DNA of 53,780 nt from JBDIVL01 sp039794405 (GCA_039794405.1 JBDIVL010000030.1:1-53780), one strand, 5' to 3'. Shown: positions 17,101 through 26,401, numbered from the stretch's first letter. Notes: generated from the sequence alone by a model not told the origin. Numbers and translations are program-made.

Positions 17101-19089
17101 TTGAAGAAGTCCCTCTCTATAATTTGTTTATCGTTTCCCTTCTTTCTTGCAATTCTTGTTTATATAAATTGCCTGAATCATTCCTTTGTGTATGATGACG
17201 AATCTACTATCGTCCATAACTATTTTATAAGACATTGGAGTAATCTCTCCGACCTTTTCACCAGCAAGTATTTCACCCTTTCCGGTGAATTGACGTATCG
17301 CCCCGTGGTAACCCTTTCCTATTTTATTGATTACTTCTTTTGGCATTTAAATCCACTTGGATATCACCTTACCAATATCTTACTTCATGCTGTAAATAGT
17401 ATACTCTTTTTTATCCTTGTCTTTTTTCTGTTCAAAAAAAGAACGATAGCCCTTATCTCGTCTCTATTTTTTTCCTCATATCCCCTCTTTTCAGAAGCGG
17501 TCAATGCAATTGGTTTTCGGGAAGACCTGCTGGCCTTCATGTTTTTGATCCTGGCCTTCATTTTTTACCTAAAAGCAAGTCAACAAAGAGATATCCTTTG
17601 CTATTCCCTGTCCTTAACCTCCTATTTTTTCAGTATCTTCTCAAAGGAAATGGCAATTACCCTGCCCGTATTGATAGTTTTCTACGATCTGGTCATTAAA
17701 GAGCGCCCGGCTCACGGCAAAAACCCCTCATTATCCCCTTTTCCTGAAGGGGAAACTTTTCCCTTTTTTAAAGAAAGGTTTAGATGGCTCACACATCTGA
17801 AATCAAGCGCTCTTCATTATTATATGGGATATTTTCTTATTGCTGTTTTTTACATCCTGAGCCGTTTCTGCCTCCTGCGCGATCCATTAGAATCACAAAT
17901 TCCCTACCCACAGGATAGTCTTTTTGTCAACTTCCTTACCATGGTTCACGTCCTGGCTTCATACGTAAAACTTCTTTTCCTGCCTTTTCACCTGAATGCC
18001 GATTACGTAGTTCCTACCTCTGTATCCCCTGCAAAAACCTCATTTTGGCTGTCTGTCCTATTCCTAATTGCAATAGGTATACTTTCATTCCGTTTACGCC
18101 AAAGAAGTAGGATTGTTTTCTTTGGTATCCTGTGGTTGTTTGTCACACTTATCCCGGTAATGAATATAATTCCCCTGGGAAATCTTATGGCGGAGCGTTA
18201 TTTGTACATACCGGGTGCAGGTTTTAGCATGATCGTTGCTCACTTTCTGATGCATGAGGAAACGAGATTTGGTATGAGTCATAAAATAGCTTTAACTTTT
18301 CCCATAGTGTTTTTTATTCTAATGGGCAACGCTTATTTGACCTTAAAGAGAAACAATGACTGGAAAGACGGCCTGTGGTTATGGTCAAAGACAGCCATCA
18401 CTTCACCAGACAGTTTTCGAGCACATAACAACCTGGGAAATGCGTACGAAAAAAAGGGGTTCAATACCGCTGCCCTGGAAGAATACAAGAAGGCCTTATT
18501 AATCAATCCAGATGACGCAGATATATATAATAACCTCGGCATCTATTACAACAAGATGCGTCTTTTCGATGATGCTATCCAACACTTGATACAATGTCTA
18601 AAGATAAAACCGAAACATGCAAAGGCATACAACAATCTCGGTGTTGTCCTGACAAAACAAAGGCGGCTCGATGAAGCGGTTCAGGCATTTCAGCAGGCCA
18701 TCGTTCTCAACCATCTCTATCCGGATGCTCATAATAATCTGGGCATAGCTTATTACAGGAAAGGTCTTATGGATAAGGCCGAGTATGAATTTAAACTGGC
18801 TGTAGAAATAGAACCTTACCATGCAGAGGCACACAATGACCTGGGAATTCTCTACAACGATAAACATCTCTTTGATGATGCCATTCGGGAATTCGAAACG
18901 GCTATACGAATAAAACCCGATTATGCAAATGCACACATGAACCTTGGAGCCGTTCTCTTTAAACACAGGAAGGATAAAGAGAATGCCTTATTCCATCTGA
19001 AAGAGAGTATAAAAATAGAACCGCAGCAGGAGCAGGCTGCCGGGATAAACAAGTTGATTCTGCAACTAGGGCATATACCCGATAGGTGA
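17101..19089 (+). CDS. Membrane protein with TMTC/PMT-like region and C-terminal TPR repeats
   Basis: This 662-residue protein has about ten hydrophobic helices in residues 1-430. The first loop contains FVYDDESTIVHN, resembling the acidic DD loop of protein O-mannosyltransferase/TMTC glycosyltransferases. From about residue 440 there are some six tetratricopeptide repeats (AHNNLGNAYEKKGFNTAALE, AYNNLGVVLTKQRRLDEAV, AHNDLGILYNDKHLFDDAI and so on), probably periplasmic. The start is TTG at 17101 with AGGA nine bases upstream. Such 'GT-C plus TPR' proteins are common in Planctomycetes and are suspected O-glycosyltransferases, but substrate and donor are unknown. No partner gene is adjacent; the downstream gene is convergent. 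Confidence 0.75.
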   Translation: MKKSLSIICLSFPFFLAILVYINCLNHSFVYDDESTIVHNYFIRHWSNLSDLFTSKYFTLSGELTYRPVVTLSYFIDYFFWHLNPLGYHLTNILLHAVNSILFFILVFFLFKKRTIALISSLFFSSYPLFSEAVNAIGFREDLLAFMFLILAFIFYLKASQQRDILCYSLSLTSYFFSIFSKEMAITLPVLIVFYDLVIKERPAHGKNPSLSPFPEGETFPFFKERFRWLTHLKSSALHYYMGYFLIAVFYILSRFCLLRDPLESQIPYPQDSLFVNFLTMVHVLASYVKLLFLPFHLNADYVVPTSVSPAKTSFWLSVLFLIAIGILSFRLRQRSRIVFFGILWLFVTLIPVMNIIPLGNLMAERYLYIPGAGFSMIVAHFLMHEETRFGMSHKIALTFPIVFFILMGNAYLTLKRNNDWKDGLWLWSKTAITSPDSFRAHNNLGNAYEKKGFNTAALEEYKKALLINPDDADIYNNLGIYYNKMRLFDDAIQHLIQCLKIKPKHAKAYNNLGVVLTKQRRLDEAVQAFQQAIVLNHLYPDAHNNLGIAYYRKGLMDKAEYEFKLAVEIEPYHAEAHNDLGILYNDKHLFDDAIREFETAIRIKPDYANAHMNLGAVLFKHRKDKENALFHLKESIKIEPQQEQAAGINKLILQLGHIPDR

Positions 19090-19199
19090 GAATGTCAAAT
19101 ATCAAAATTCAAATACTGAATGTGCCGTTTCCTTCTCTCGGAGCCAGCCAGAAATCCGATGTGTCATTCCGGAGGAGTGAAGAATTCCAATGTTTTGTT

Positions 19200-19370
19200 G
19201 TAGGGGCGAACCTTGTGTTCGCCCAAATGGGAAACAAACAGAAACGTTTTGAATCGTTCAGGGCAAGGGAAAGGTGTTATAAAAAACCATGTAGGGTGGG
19301 CAATGCCCACCGAAAAATAGCAACATGGACGAGTGAACGATGTTTTGGTGAGCAATGTTTCACTCTACCC
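19200..19370. repeat. GGGGCGAACC repeat, hybrid copy
   Basis: The left half matches the family (GAACCTTGTGTTCGCCC and the AAACAGAAACGTTTTGAATC core). The right half is replaced by GTAGGGTGGGCAATGCCCACC and a hairpin ending in CTCTACCC. This shows that cargo halves recombine. Confidence 0.65.
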
Positions 19371-19402
19371 GGCTGGGATCTCCAAAGGCGATAAGTCCAT
19401 GC

Positions 19403-19520
19403 TTAGGAATTTCAATGTTCGTTGAAATCAGAACACTGTCAGGGTTTGGAACCCTGACAGTGTTAATTTCCATTCGCCCTACGTATGGCCACTAACAAAA
19501 TCGCCAAAGGCCTCGTTTAT
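19403..19520. repeat. Modular repeat with perfect 15-bp hairpin cargo
   Basis: The left box TTAGGAATTTCAATGTTC (19403-19420) is followed by a perfect 15-bp hairpin (arms 19432-19446 and 19450-19464, loop TGG) and a right box AAATCGCCAAAGGCCTCGTT (19498-19517). It lies between two convergent genes, so the hairpin could also end transcription, but no T tract follows. Confidence 0.7.
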
Positions 19521-19537
19521 TAGGCAACCACTCCCGA

Positions 19538-20401
19538 TTACTTCAGATACTTGCCAAATATAACATGGAGTTTTCTCTTCGTACTTTCCGGAATCAGGTC
19601 TTTATGTGTTACAATAGCGTTCTCTGCCGCTGTTGCACAACCGCAACTTCTTTTTTTCTCAATTTTCGGGATGGCTACCCTGAGTATCCGTTTTGCTGTT
19701 TCAACGTTCTTGTTGAGGTTCGCAATAACCATCTCCAGTGTTACTACCTCTTCACCTACATGCCAACAGTCATAATCCGTAGCCATTGCCAGGGTGCTGT
19801 AGCATATTTCTGCCTCACGGGCAAGTTTTGCTTCCTGAAGGTTCGTCATGCCAATAATACTGACGCCCCACTGCCGGTATACATTTGATTCTGCCCGGGT
19901 AGAAAACATAGGCCCCTCCATACATAGGTAGGTGCCTCCTTTGTGCGCACGCACACCTATTGATTGAGCTGCGTGAAACAAAGTATTGGCAAGCATCCCG
20001 CATATGGGATCAGCAAAACTTACATGCCCTACAATTCCTTCTCCGAAAAAGGTGCTCATCCTGCCTCGTGTCCTGTCAAAAAACTGATCCGGGATAACGA
20101 TATCCAAGGGTTTGATCTCCTCTTTCATACTCCCTACGGCACTAACGGCAATGATGTGCTCCACGCCTAATTTCTTCATTCCATAAATATTTGCCCGGAA
20201 ATTAAGCTCCGATGGTAAGATTGTATGCCCTTTGCCGTGCCGGGGCAGAAATGCAACCCTGCGACCTTCCAGGGTGCCGATTGTAAAGTTATCGGAAGGC
20301 ATGCCGAAGGGTGTATCGACCGGTACGGTTTCAACATCCTTTATTCCTTCTATATTATAAAGACCGCTGCCGCCAATAATGCCGATCATCTGCTCAGCCA
20401 T
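19538..20401 (-). CDS. mtnP: S-methyl-5'-thioadenosine phosphorylase
   Basis: This 287-residue nucleoside phosphorylase splits methylthioadenosine into adenine and methylthioribose 1-phosphate, in methionine salvage and polyamine by-product recycling. It has IGIIGGSGLYNIEGI at the N-terminus, the phosphate-binding FLPRHGKGHTILPSELNFRA region, and the MTAP hallmark GMTNLQEAKLAREAEICYST followed by MATDYDCWH. The start is the ATG at 20401, with AAGGAG upstream; an upstream in-frame extension of 16 residues has no homology. The CGCATA cysteine stretch near the C-terminus is also usual in the bacterial enzymes. It stands alone, flanked by repeat islands. Confidence 0.95.
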   Translation of the reverse strand: MAEQMIGIIGGSGLYNIEGIKDVETVPVDTPFGMPSDNFTIGTLEGRRVAFLPRHGKGHTILPSELNFRANIYGMKKLGVEHIIAVSAVGSMKEEIKPLDIVIPDQFFDRTRGRMSTFFGEGIVGHVSFADPICGMLANTLFHAAQSIGVRAHKGGTYLCMEGPMFSTRAESNVYRQWGVSIIGMTNLQEAKLAREAEICYSTLAMATDYDCWHVGEEVVTLEMVIANLNKNVETAKRILRVAIPKIEKKRSCGCATAAENAIVTHKDLIPESTKRKLHVIFGKYLK

Positions 20402-20558
20402 ACTTCGTTTCTCCTTATGTATTTTCTTATCGAATTTATAACCGCACAATTATGCGAAAAACATCACGTCCATGTCAATAAATAAAATTGAAGTACTCTG
20501 TTACCGCTGGTATAATCCGCTAAGGGCAATGTCGTGCAACCTGAGGCAAGTTAGTCGG

Positions 20559-20800
20559 GTAGAGTGGGCATTGCCTACCAAAATATTGCTCACTTGTCCA
20601 CGTTGCTTATTTTTCGGCGGGCAATGCCCACCTTGCATGGCCTTTTATAACACCCCTATGGGGGTGAACCTTGTGTTCGCCCAAATGGGAAACAAACAGA
20701 AACGTTTTGAATCGTGCAGGGCAAGGGCGAACACATGTAGGGGGCAGGTTTTGTACGGGCAGGTTTTAAACCTGCCCCCTACGGCAAAACTTTGAATTTC
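20559..20800. repeat. Compound GGGCATTGCC / GGGGCGAACC repeat with reversed left box
   Basis: GTAGAGTGGGCATTGCC...GGCAATGCCCACC (20559-20632) runs into a GAACCTTGTGTTCGCCC unit with an internally duplicated GGGCAGGTTTT arm, ending at 20782. A reversed left box (AACTTTGAATTTCC) follows at 20787-20800. Confidence 0.65.
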
Positions 20801-20802
20801 CC

Positions 20803-20925
20803 GGTTGGTTCAATCTTGTAGATTGAACCATACGTTTGGGATTGATGTACGGCTTTTGATTGGTACCAGGCATAGGGGCAAACAAGCCAAACATTTCGGT
20901 TCAATCGTGAAAGATTGAGCCAACC
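20803..20925. repeat. Paired-hairpin unit (GGTTGGTTCAATC family)
   Basis: The ends are inverted (GGTTGGTTCAATCTT and AAGATTGAGCCAACC), and each end also folds on itself (GGTTCAATC/GATTGAACC at left, GGTTCAATC/GATTGAGCC at right). The core carries TTTTGATTGGTACCAGGCAT. The unit lies upstream of polX. Confidence 0.75.
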
Positions 20926-21002
20926 ATGATACCCATGCAGCAAAGCAAGGAAAGAACCTACTTGCAACCCCTACCACTGAAAAAAATGAGGAGTAACCCT
21001 GA

Positions 21003-22727
21003 GTGAAAAACCACGAAATTGCAACATTATTTGAACGGATTGCCGATGTTCTGGAATTGAAAGGGGAAAATACCTTCCGGATCAATTCCTACCGGAAAGC
21101 CGCCCGGGTCATTGGAGATCTCACAGAAGATATTGAAGAACTTGCCAGGACAGGAAAGTTGCAGGATATTCCCGGCATAGGGGAAGGTATGTCAGAAAGG
21201 ATTGTAGAATACATCAATACGGGAAGGATGTCCAAATATGAGGAGGTAATGAAAGACGTTTCTGAAGAAACGGTAACCCTTATGCGTATACCAGGACTTG
21301 GTCCGAAAACCGTGGCCATGCTAAACAGGGAATTAGGCATCACGGGTCTGAATGATCTTGAAAAGGCCTTGCAGGAGGGAAAACTGAAGGGGCTCTTTGG
21401 GATTGGTGACAAGAAGATTGAAAATATCCTGAAGGGAATCGAATTGTTTAAGACGAGTCAGCAGCGCATATCTATTGGGATCGCATATCCTCTCGTAAAA
21501 GGGATTATTGAAAAATTACGGCACAATCCCCAGATCAAAGATATCCAGGCGGCAGGCTCGTTACGGAGGATGAAGGAAACGGTGGGGGATATAGATATCC
21601 TTGCCACAGGCGCCGGGGGAAAGGAAATCATAAAATCTTTTGTCAATATGCAAGGCGTTACACGGGTATTGGCTGCAGGTGACACGAAAGGCAGTATCCG
21701 GGTAGAGGAAGGTGTACAGGTGGATTTGAGGGTAGTCCATGAAGATGAGTTTGGCGCTGCACTACAGTACTTTACCGGCTCAAAGGAACATAACGTCCAT
21801 CTCCGTGAGATTGCCAAGAAAAAGGGGTTGAAGATTAGTGAATACGGCATCTTTCGGGGAGAAAAAAAAATCGGGGGACACCTGGAAGAGGAAATTTACA
21901 AGATCCTCGGTATGGAATGGATACCACCTGAATTACGCGAAAACAGGGGGGAAATTGAGGCATCTCAATCGGGAATACTACCGGATCTTATTAAACTCTC
22001 TGATATCAAAGGGGATCTCCATAACCACTCAAACTGGAGTGATGGAACTTGTCCTTTTGAAGAAATGGCACAACGGGCCATGAAAATGGGCTATCAGTAT
22101 CTGGTGGTTTCTGACCATTCCAAATCGCTTCATGTAGCGAACGGATTAAAGGACGAAGAACTGCTCGAAGAAATAGAAGAAATTGACAGGCTCAATAAAA
22201 AATTTAAGGGTTTCACCCTGCTTAAGGCAACAGAAGTGGATATAAAGGCCGATGGATCAATAGACTTTCCCGATGAATTGTTAGAAAAGCTCGATATTGT
22301 CGTGGCCTCTGTTCATAGTGGATTTAAACAGGGAAAGCAAAAAATTACCGACCGCATCATTGCCGCGATCCGTAATCCTTATGTAAATATCATTGCCCAT
22401 CCGACCGGACGGTTGATCAGCAAGCGCGAAGGATATGAAGTCAATCTTGATAAAGTAATAGAGGCCTGTGCGGAAACCGGTACGGCCCTTGAAATTAATT
22501 GTCATTATGACCGTCTTGATCTGAATGATATTTACAGCAAAAGGGCAAAGGATGCGGGTGCTATGATTGCAATCAGTACTGATTCTCATCACGTAGACCA
22601 GATGTGGATGATCGAGTTGGGTGTTGGAATAGCACGCAGGGGCTGGCTGGAGGCAAGGGACGTAATCAATACGCTCCCCCTCGACAAACTAAAGGCCTTT
22701 TGTAAGAAAAAGAGAAGGATAGCATAG
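21003..22727 (+). CDS. polX: DNA polymerase X family protein (PolX with PHP exonuclease domain)
   Basis: This 574-residue bacterial PolX has an N-terminal 8-kDa-type domain with helix-hairpin-helix motifs IPGIGEGMSERI (about residue 55) and IPGLGPKTVAML (about 98), and a nucleotidyltransferase core with AGSLRRMKETVGDIDILATG (about 183-202; metal-binding Asp pair). A C-terminal PHP domain follows: KGDLHNHSNWSDG (about 337), SDHSKSLHVANG, AHPTGRLI and STDSHH. PHP domains in this family give Mn-dependent 3'-5' exonuclease and AP-endonuclease activity, so gap-filling repair is the expected role. The start is GTG at 21003 with GGAG 10-15 bases upstream. It is monocistronic. Confidence 0.95.
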   Translation: MKNHEIATLFERIADVLELKGENTFRINSYRKAARVIGDLTEDIEELARTGKLQDIPGIGEGMSERIVEYINTGRMSKYEEVMKDVSEETVTLMRIPGLGPKTVAMLNRELGITGLNDLEKALQEGKLKGLFGIGDKKIENILKGIELFKTSQQRISIGIAYPLVKGIIEKLRHNPQIKDIQAAGSLRRMKETVGDIDILATGAGGKEIIKSFVNMQGVTRVLAAGDTKGSIRVEEGVQVDLRVVHEDEFGAALQYFTGSKEHNVHLREIAKKKGLKISEYGIFRGEKKIGGHLEEEIYKILGMEWIPPELRENRGEIEASQSGILPDLIKLSDIKGDLHNHSNWSDGTCPFEEMAQRAMKMGYQYLVVSDHSKSLHVANGLKDEELLEEIEEIDRLNKKFKGFTLLKATEVDIKADGSIDFPDELLEKLDIVVASVHSGFKQGKQKITDRIIAAIRNPYVNIIAHPTGRLISKREGYEVNLDKVIEACAETGTALEINCHYDRLDLNDIYSKRAKDAGAMIAISTDSHHVDQMWMIELGVGIARRGWLEARDVINTLPLDKLKAFCKKKRRIA

Positions 22728-22848
22728 TGTTTATGGGGATTACAGAATAAGGAGGTTGTAAAAGCGACCGGCCCCCTAAATCACCTTTCTTAAGCTCATC
22801 CTTACCACAAGCAGAGGGGAATTTAAGGTTTTGCGATACCATCCAGAC

Positions 22849-23090
22849 CGGGTGGCACGGACAAACTGGTTTGTCCGTGTTTGCTTAAGTACGGACACGG
22901 ATAGGGATCGTAAGACACTGACAAACAAAGTTTGTCAGTGCCACCCACGGAACTGACTTACAGAGCATGAGAATTTCTCTCCTCAGTGTTGGTTCAATCG
23001 TCTACGATTGAACCGAACGTTTTGGCTTGTTTACACCCCTATGCCTGGTACCAATCAAAAGCCATACATCAACCCCAAACGTATGGTTCG
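22849..23090. repeat. GGTGGCAC double-hairpin element followed by a truncated, inverted paired-hairpin unit
   Basis: At 22849-22946 outer arms GGGTGGCA/TGCCACCC enclose two perfect 11-bp hairpins (22856-22879, CACGGACAAAC; 22916-22940, CACTGACAAAC). At 22989-23090 lies a reversed copy of the 20803 unit that breaks off after GTATGGTTC. No gene is seen in 22728-23151. Confidence 0.72.
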
Positions 23091-23151
23091 CAGAAGGCAT
23101 TTAAACCCGCTTGCATAACATAAAAATTCCCATACGATCAAGGAGAAATCA

Positions 23152-23451
23152 TCATCTATGGATCCTCAATATAACATCAGAGACAATGCAAACTCCACCA
23201 AACTTCTTTATAACAGGTCGTACGGCCTCTACGATCTTATGCATTTCAACCTCATTACATACAACCATGACGTAACTGTTCTTAAAGAGTTCCGTTAATT
23301 TATCACCAGACCTTATACCTCTCTTCCCCTTTCCCGTTACGTCTCTGGAGATAATGCTATACCCTGAGACCCCAACTTCGTCAAGGAGTTTGATAATACT
23401 TTCAACCTCAAGGGCATCTGTTATAATCTCTACCTTCACTAACTTTTTCAT
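23152..23451 (-). CDS. sbtB: PII-like signalling protein, SbtB type
   Basis: This 99-residue protein has the PII ferredoxin-like pattern: MKKLVKVEIITDALEVESII, GVSGYSIISRDVTGKGKRG (T-loop region), then LTELFKNSYVMVVCNEVEMH. In cyanobacteria SbtB binds adenine nucleotides (cAMP, AMP, ADP, ATP) and caps the transporter SbtA to block leakage. Here the start (ATG 23451) lies two bases after the sbtA stop, so the two are coupled. The chain ends at ILRIHR without the Cys-containing C-terminal R-loop found in many cyanobacterial SbtB, so redox and ATP/ADP hydrolysis control of that type is probably missing. Pairing with SbtA makes the call firm. Confidence 0.85.
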   Translation of the reverse strand: MKKLVKVEIITDALEVESIIKLLDEVGVSGYSIISRDVTGKGKRGIRSGDKLTELFKNSYVMVVCNEVEMHKIVEAVRPVIKKFGGVCIVSDVILRIHR

Positions 23452-23453
23452 GT

Positions 23454-24467
23454 TTATTTCCAATAGAGGGAAATCAGATAAAAATACAGGGGTATTCCTA
23501 CCGTGATGTTAAACGGAAATGTAATTGCCAGGGCCATAGGGATAAACAGGCTTGGATTTGCATCCGGAAGTGACAATCGCATAGCCGCAGGGACTGCAAT
23601 ATACGAGGCACTTGCACAGAGCACGGCAAACATAAGGGCATTTCCCGGCTGCATACCTAAACACTTCGCTATAACAATAGCAATACATGCATTAAACAGT
23701 GGGGTTAATACAGCAAACGGGGGAAGAAAAAATCCGGCACTCCTTAAATCACTAATCCTTTTTGCTGCCAAAAGTCCCATATCAAGGAGAAAAAAACTGA
23801 GCATTCCTTTAAAGATATCTTTCGTGAATGGTTTTAACATATCCCATCCTTCTTCCCCGGAAATTAATCCTATGATAAGGCTACCGGATATAAGCAATAC
23901 AGAACCATTCAAAAATGCCTCTTTCATAACTGCCGCCCAGGAGAATTCACGATACTCACCGATTTCATTATTTTCCCTGGTTTCCTTATTTCCTTTGGTG
24001 TGAGCAAATACCCTTGCCAGGACAATACCAATAACAATCGCGGGCGACTCCATGAGTGCCAGTGCTGCCACCATATATCCCCCGGATTCAATATCCATTG
24101 ACTGAAGAAAGGTAATAGCAGTAACAAATGTTACCGCACTGATAGAACCGTAGGTTGCAGCAATAGCAGCAGCATTATACACATCTAGTTTCAATTTTAA
24201 AATAAAAAATGTATACGCCGGTACAATAACAGACATGGCCATAGCAGCAGCCAGGGTAAAAACGACTTCCCGGTTGATACCTGTTTTATGAAGCTCAACC
24301 CCGCCGTGGAATCCTATCGCAAGGAGCAGGTAAAGCGAAAAAAGTTTAGATAAAGGCTCGGGAATTTTCAGATCTGATTTGCAAAATGATGCGATCATTC
24401 CAAGGAAGAAGAAGAGAACAGGGGGATGCAGCAGGTTGTTTACAATGAGATTGAAGTCGATGCCCAT
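23454..24467 (-). CDS. sbtA: Sodium-dependent bicarbonate transporter, SbtA family
   Basis: This 337-residue membrane protein has about ten transmembrane helices in two inverted halves. Recognisable parts are LLHPPVLFFFLGMIASFCKSDLKIPEP, LAIGFHGGVELHKTG, AATYGSISAVTFVTA (substrate-site region) and ASASYIAVPAAMRLSLP in the second half. These are the SbtA/DUF897 features of Na+/HCO3- symporters of the cytoplasmic membrane. The start at 24467 has GAGGGG five bases upstream. sbtB follows immediately. In a chemolithoautotroph that fixes carbon by the acetyl-CoA pathway (anammox, inferred), the pair would supply and gate inorganic carbon. A MITE-like element lies just upstream. Confidence 0.9.
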   Translation of the reverse strand: MGIDFNLIVNNLLHPPVLFFFLGMIASFCKSDLKIPEPLSKLFSLYLLLAIGFHGGVELHKTGINREVVFTLAAAMAMSVIVPAYTFFILKLKLDVYNAAAIAATYGSISAVTFVTAITFLQSMDIESGGYMVAALALMESPAIVIGIVLARVFAHTKGNKETRENNEIGEYREFSWAAVMKEAFLNGSVLLISGSLIIGLISGEEGWDMLKPFTKDIFKGMLSFFLLDMGLLAAKRISDLRSAGFFLPPFAVLTPLFNACIAIVIAKCLGMQPGNALMFAVLCASASYIAVPAAMRLSLPDANPSLFIPMALAITFPFNITVGIPLYFYLISLYWK

Positions 24468-24549
24468 TTTTTCCCCTCAAGTTTAGAGTTGTTCAGGAAT
24501 ACGGAGTTACCCAAGCGTTATTCTGAGTAATTATCTCCTTACTGTCATT

Positions 24550-24705
24550 GTTATAGCATCCAAGAGATGAAACCGAACAGAATATAATGAAACCAAACAA
24601 AATGAACAATGAACCAGGATTTGATTACACCGTCACGGACAAACCAGTTTGTCCGTGCCACCCGGTCTAAAATACTGTTCGGTTTCATCTCTTGGATGCT
24701 ATAAC
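24550..24705. mobile_element. MITE-like element with perfect 31-bp terminal inverted repeats, copy 1
   Basis: The arms 24550-24580 and 24675-24705 (GTTATAGCATCCAAGAGATG...) are perfect inverted copies over 31 bases. The ~95-base interior carries a hairpin of the CGGACAAAC/GTTTGTCCG family. A second copy lies at 34095-34239. There is no coding capacity and no obvious target-site duplication. The rest of 24468-25050 shows nothing I can support. Confidence 0.72.
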
Positions 24706-25050
24706 ATCGATTTTATGAATAACAAATAACATTCCCGGAGTACATATTTCATAAAATAAGGCATTACTCATGGGTTGTCATAATCTTACCCAAAATATCA
24801 GTTGGGTGATTTCGGAGAAATTCGTTATCGTAAATACAGAATAAATTTCACCTGTGAAACTTTTTTTCCAATTTGTTATTTTGACAGATATATATTACCA
24901 CAAAAAATAGACGAAAATACATCTGATACCAATCTCCGTGCTGATTTTCAATCCTTACCGGGCATTAATTATTTAACAAAAATAAAGTATGATACGAAGG
25001 AGCGTTAAATCCTCATTCGATACCTACAAAAATAGGAAAGGGGAATAATC

Positions 25051-26037
25051 ATGCAAGAAAAGAAAGCTGACGGACACGATATCATCGTAATTGGGGCCTC
25101 TGCAGGTGGCATAGAAGCACTCAAAAGAATTGTGGGAGATTTACCAAAAAGATCTATCAGCCGCACTATTTGTGGTCATTCACACGAGTCCTGCATCACC
25201 AAATATGCTACCAGACATTCTCAGCGGTGTCGGAGCGCTTTCTGCTGTTAGTGTAAAGCATGAGAATGTCGTCCAGCATGGATATATCTATGTAGCCCGG
25301 CCGGATTACCATCTCTGGGTTGAAAACGGGATCGTATGTGCTGTCTATGGCCCAAAGGAGAACCGCCACAGGCCGGCCATCGATACTCTCTTTCGTTCTG
25401 CAGCTTATGCATACGGTCCCAGGGTAGTAGGCATCGTTCTTACCGGTAATCTTGATGATGGAACCATGGGTTCTCAGGTTATAAAGTCGTGTGGTGGGAT
25501 AATTGTCGTTCAAGAACCAAATAATGCGCCTTTTCCTGACATGCCGCTTAGTGTAATAGAGAATGTGAAAGTAGATTATTGCCTGCCCCTTTCACAGATT
25601 CCACCTCTCTTAATACACCTGGCAAATACACCGGTTGAAAAGAAGGAAATAAGCTCCATATCTAATGATAAGAAAAAAGCTTCGTCCAAAATTATGCAAA
25701 TGGAAGGAGATTCGATGGAAAATATCGAGAAGCTGGGTAAACCATCTGCTTTCATCTGTCCTGAATGCGATGGCGGTTTATATGAGATCCATGAAGGAAA
25801 GCTGCTAGCCTATCGATGCCAGGTAGGGCATGCCTATTCTCTGCTCAGCTTAGGCGTAGGACAGTCTGAAAAGGAAAAGTAGCTATAAACCGTAAGCTTG
25901 CCGTGAGGGCGCGCGAAAGGAATAATACCTTGTCGGTAGCACGTTTTGAGGAAAATGCGCAGGAGGCTTATCAGCATGCGGAAATCCTCCAACAGATCCT
26001 TATAAAGAGGGGAAAATCGAAGACACCATTACCGTAA
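25051..26037 (+). pseudogene. Decayed CheB-type protein-glutamate methylesterase
   Basis: The N-terminal frame reads HDIIVIGASAGGIEALKRIV (catalytic Ser in GASAGG) and breaks at an A5 run (25145-25149). Removing one A joins it to DLSAALFVVIHTSPASP (catalytic His) and TGNLDDGTMGSQVIKSCGG (catalytic Asp). The second frame carries the Cys-rich CPECDGGLYEI...YRCQVGHAYSLLSL tail of this CheB subfamily and stops at 25882. A third stretch (25882-26034, back in the first frame) reads AINRKLAVRARERNN...AYQHAEILQQIL, which is the usual helical end of these proteins. The middle of that tail is missing. With two frame breaks and an internal deletion, it is most likely nonfunctional. An intact CheB-CheR fusion lies 870 bases downstream. 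Confidence 0.75.
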
Positions 26038-26099
26038 CATGTGAATAGACAGCTAAATGGCTATTAACCATCCAACCATTCATTCGGTGTTGGTCGGTG

Positions 26100-26270
26100 T
26101 TGGTTCAATCGTCCGCGATTGAACCGAAACGTTTGGGCCTGTTATTGGTATTTGGTATCAATCCAAATCCAATGTAGCGATTCGGGACATATGGTTAAGT
26201 CTACACAATTGAATCAGCCCAAAGTCAATCAAAACGCCCAAATCTATGGTTCAATATGCAAGATCGAACC
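26100..26270. repeat. Compound, diverged paired-hairpin unit
   Basis: The left hairpin GGTTCAATCGTCCGCGATTG (26102-) and a degenerate right hairpin ending at 26270 (TCAATATGCAAGATCGAACC) enclose an internal AAGTCTACACAATTGAATCA stretch. It looks like two overlapping units worn by mutation. CAATGTCATAACGTTAAG follows; the same string adjoins fragments at 26519-26550 and 35102-35130. Confidence 0.55.
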
Positions 26271-26401
26271 CAATGTCATAACGTTAAGAAAAAAAGCGTT
26301 GTGCTGATGTATCATCCCATGGTGGCACAGGCATTTTACCTAAGTATTACTAAGGTTTCAAAATTGGAGAGGAATTTTTCTGTTTTCTCAGCAAGTTTTG
26401 T

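Noticed and set aside
24802..25008. Plus-strand frame of 68 codons before the CheB pseudogene
   Set aside because: It has no ribosome site and no recognisable domain, and its composition matches the surrounding AT-rich gap.
25130..25160. Programmed frameshift at the A5 run in the CheB gene
   Set aside because: No pause hairpin or Shine-Dalgarno-like stimulator is visible, and a second, larger break downstream points to decay.
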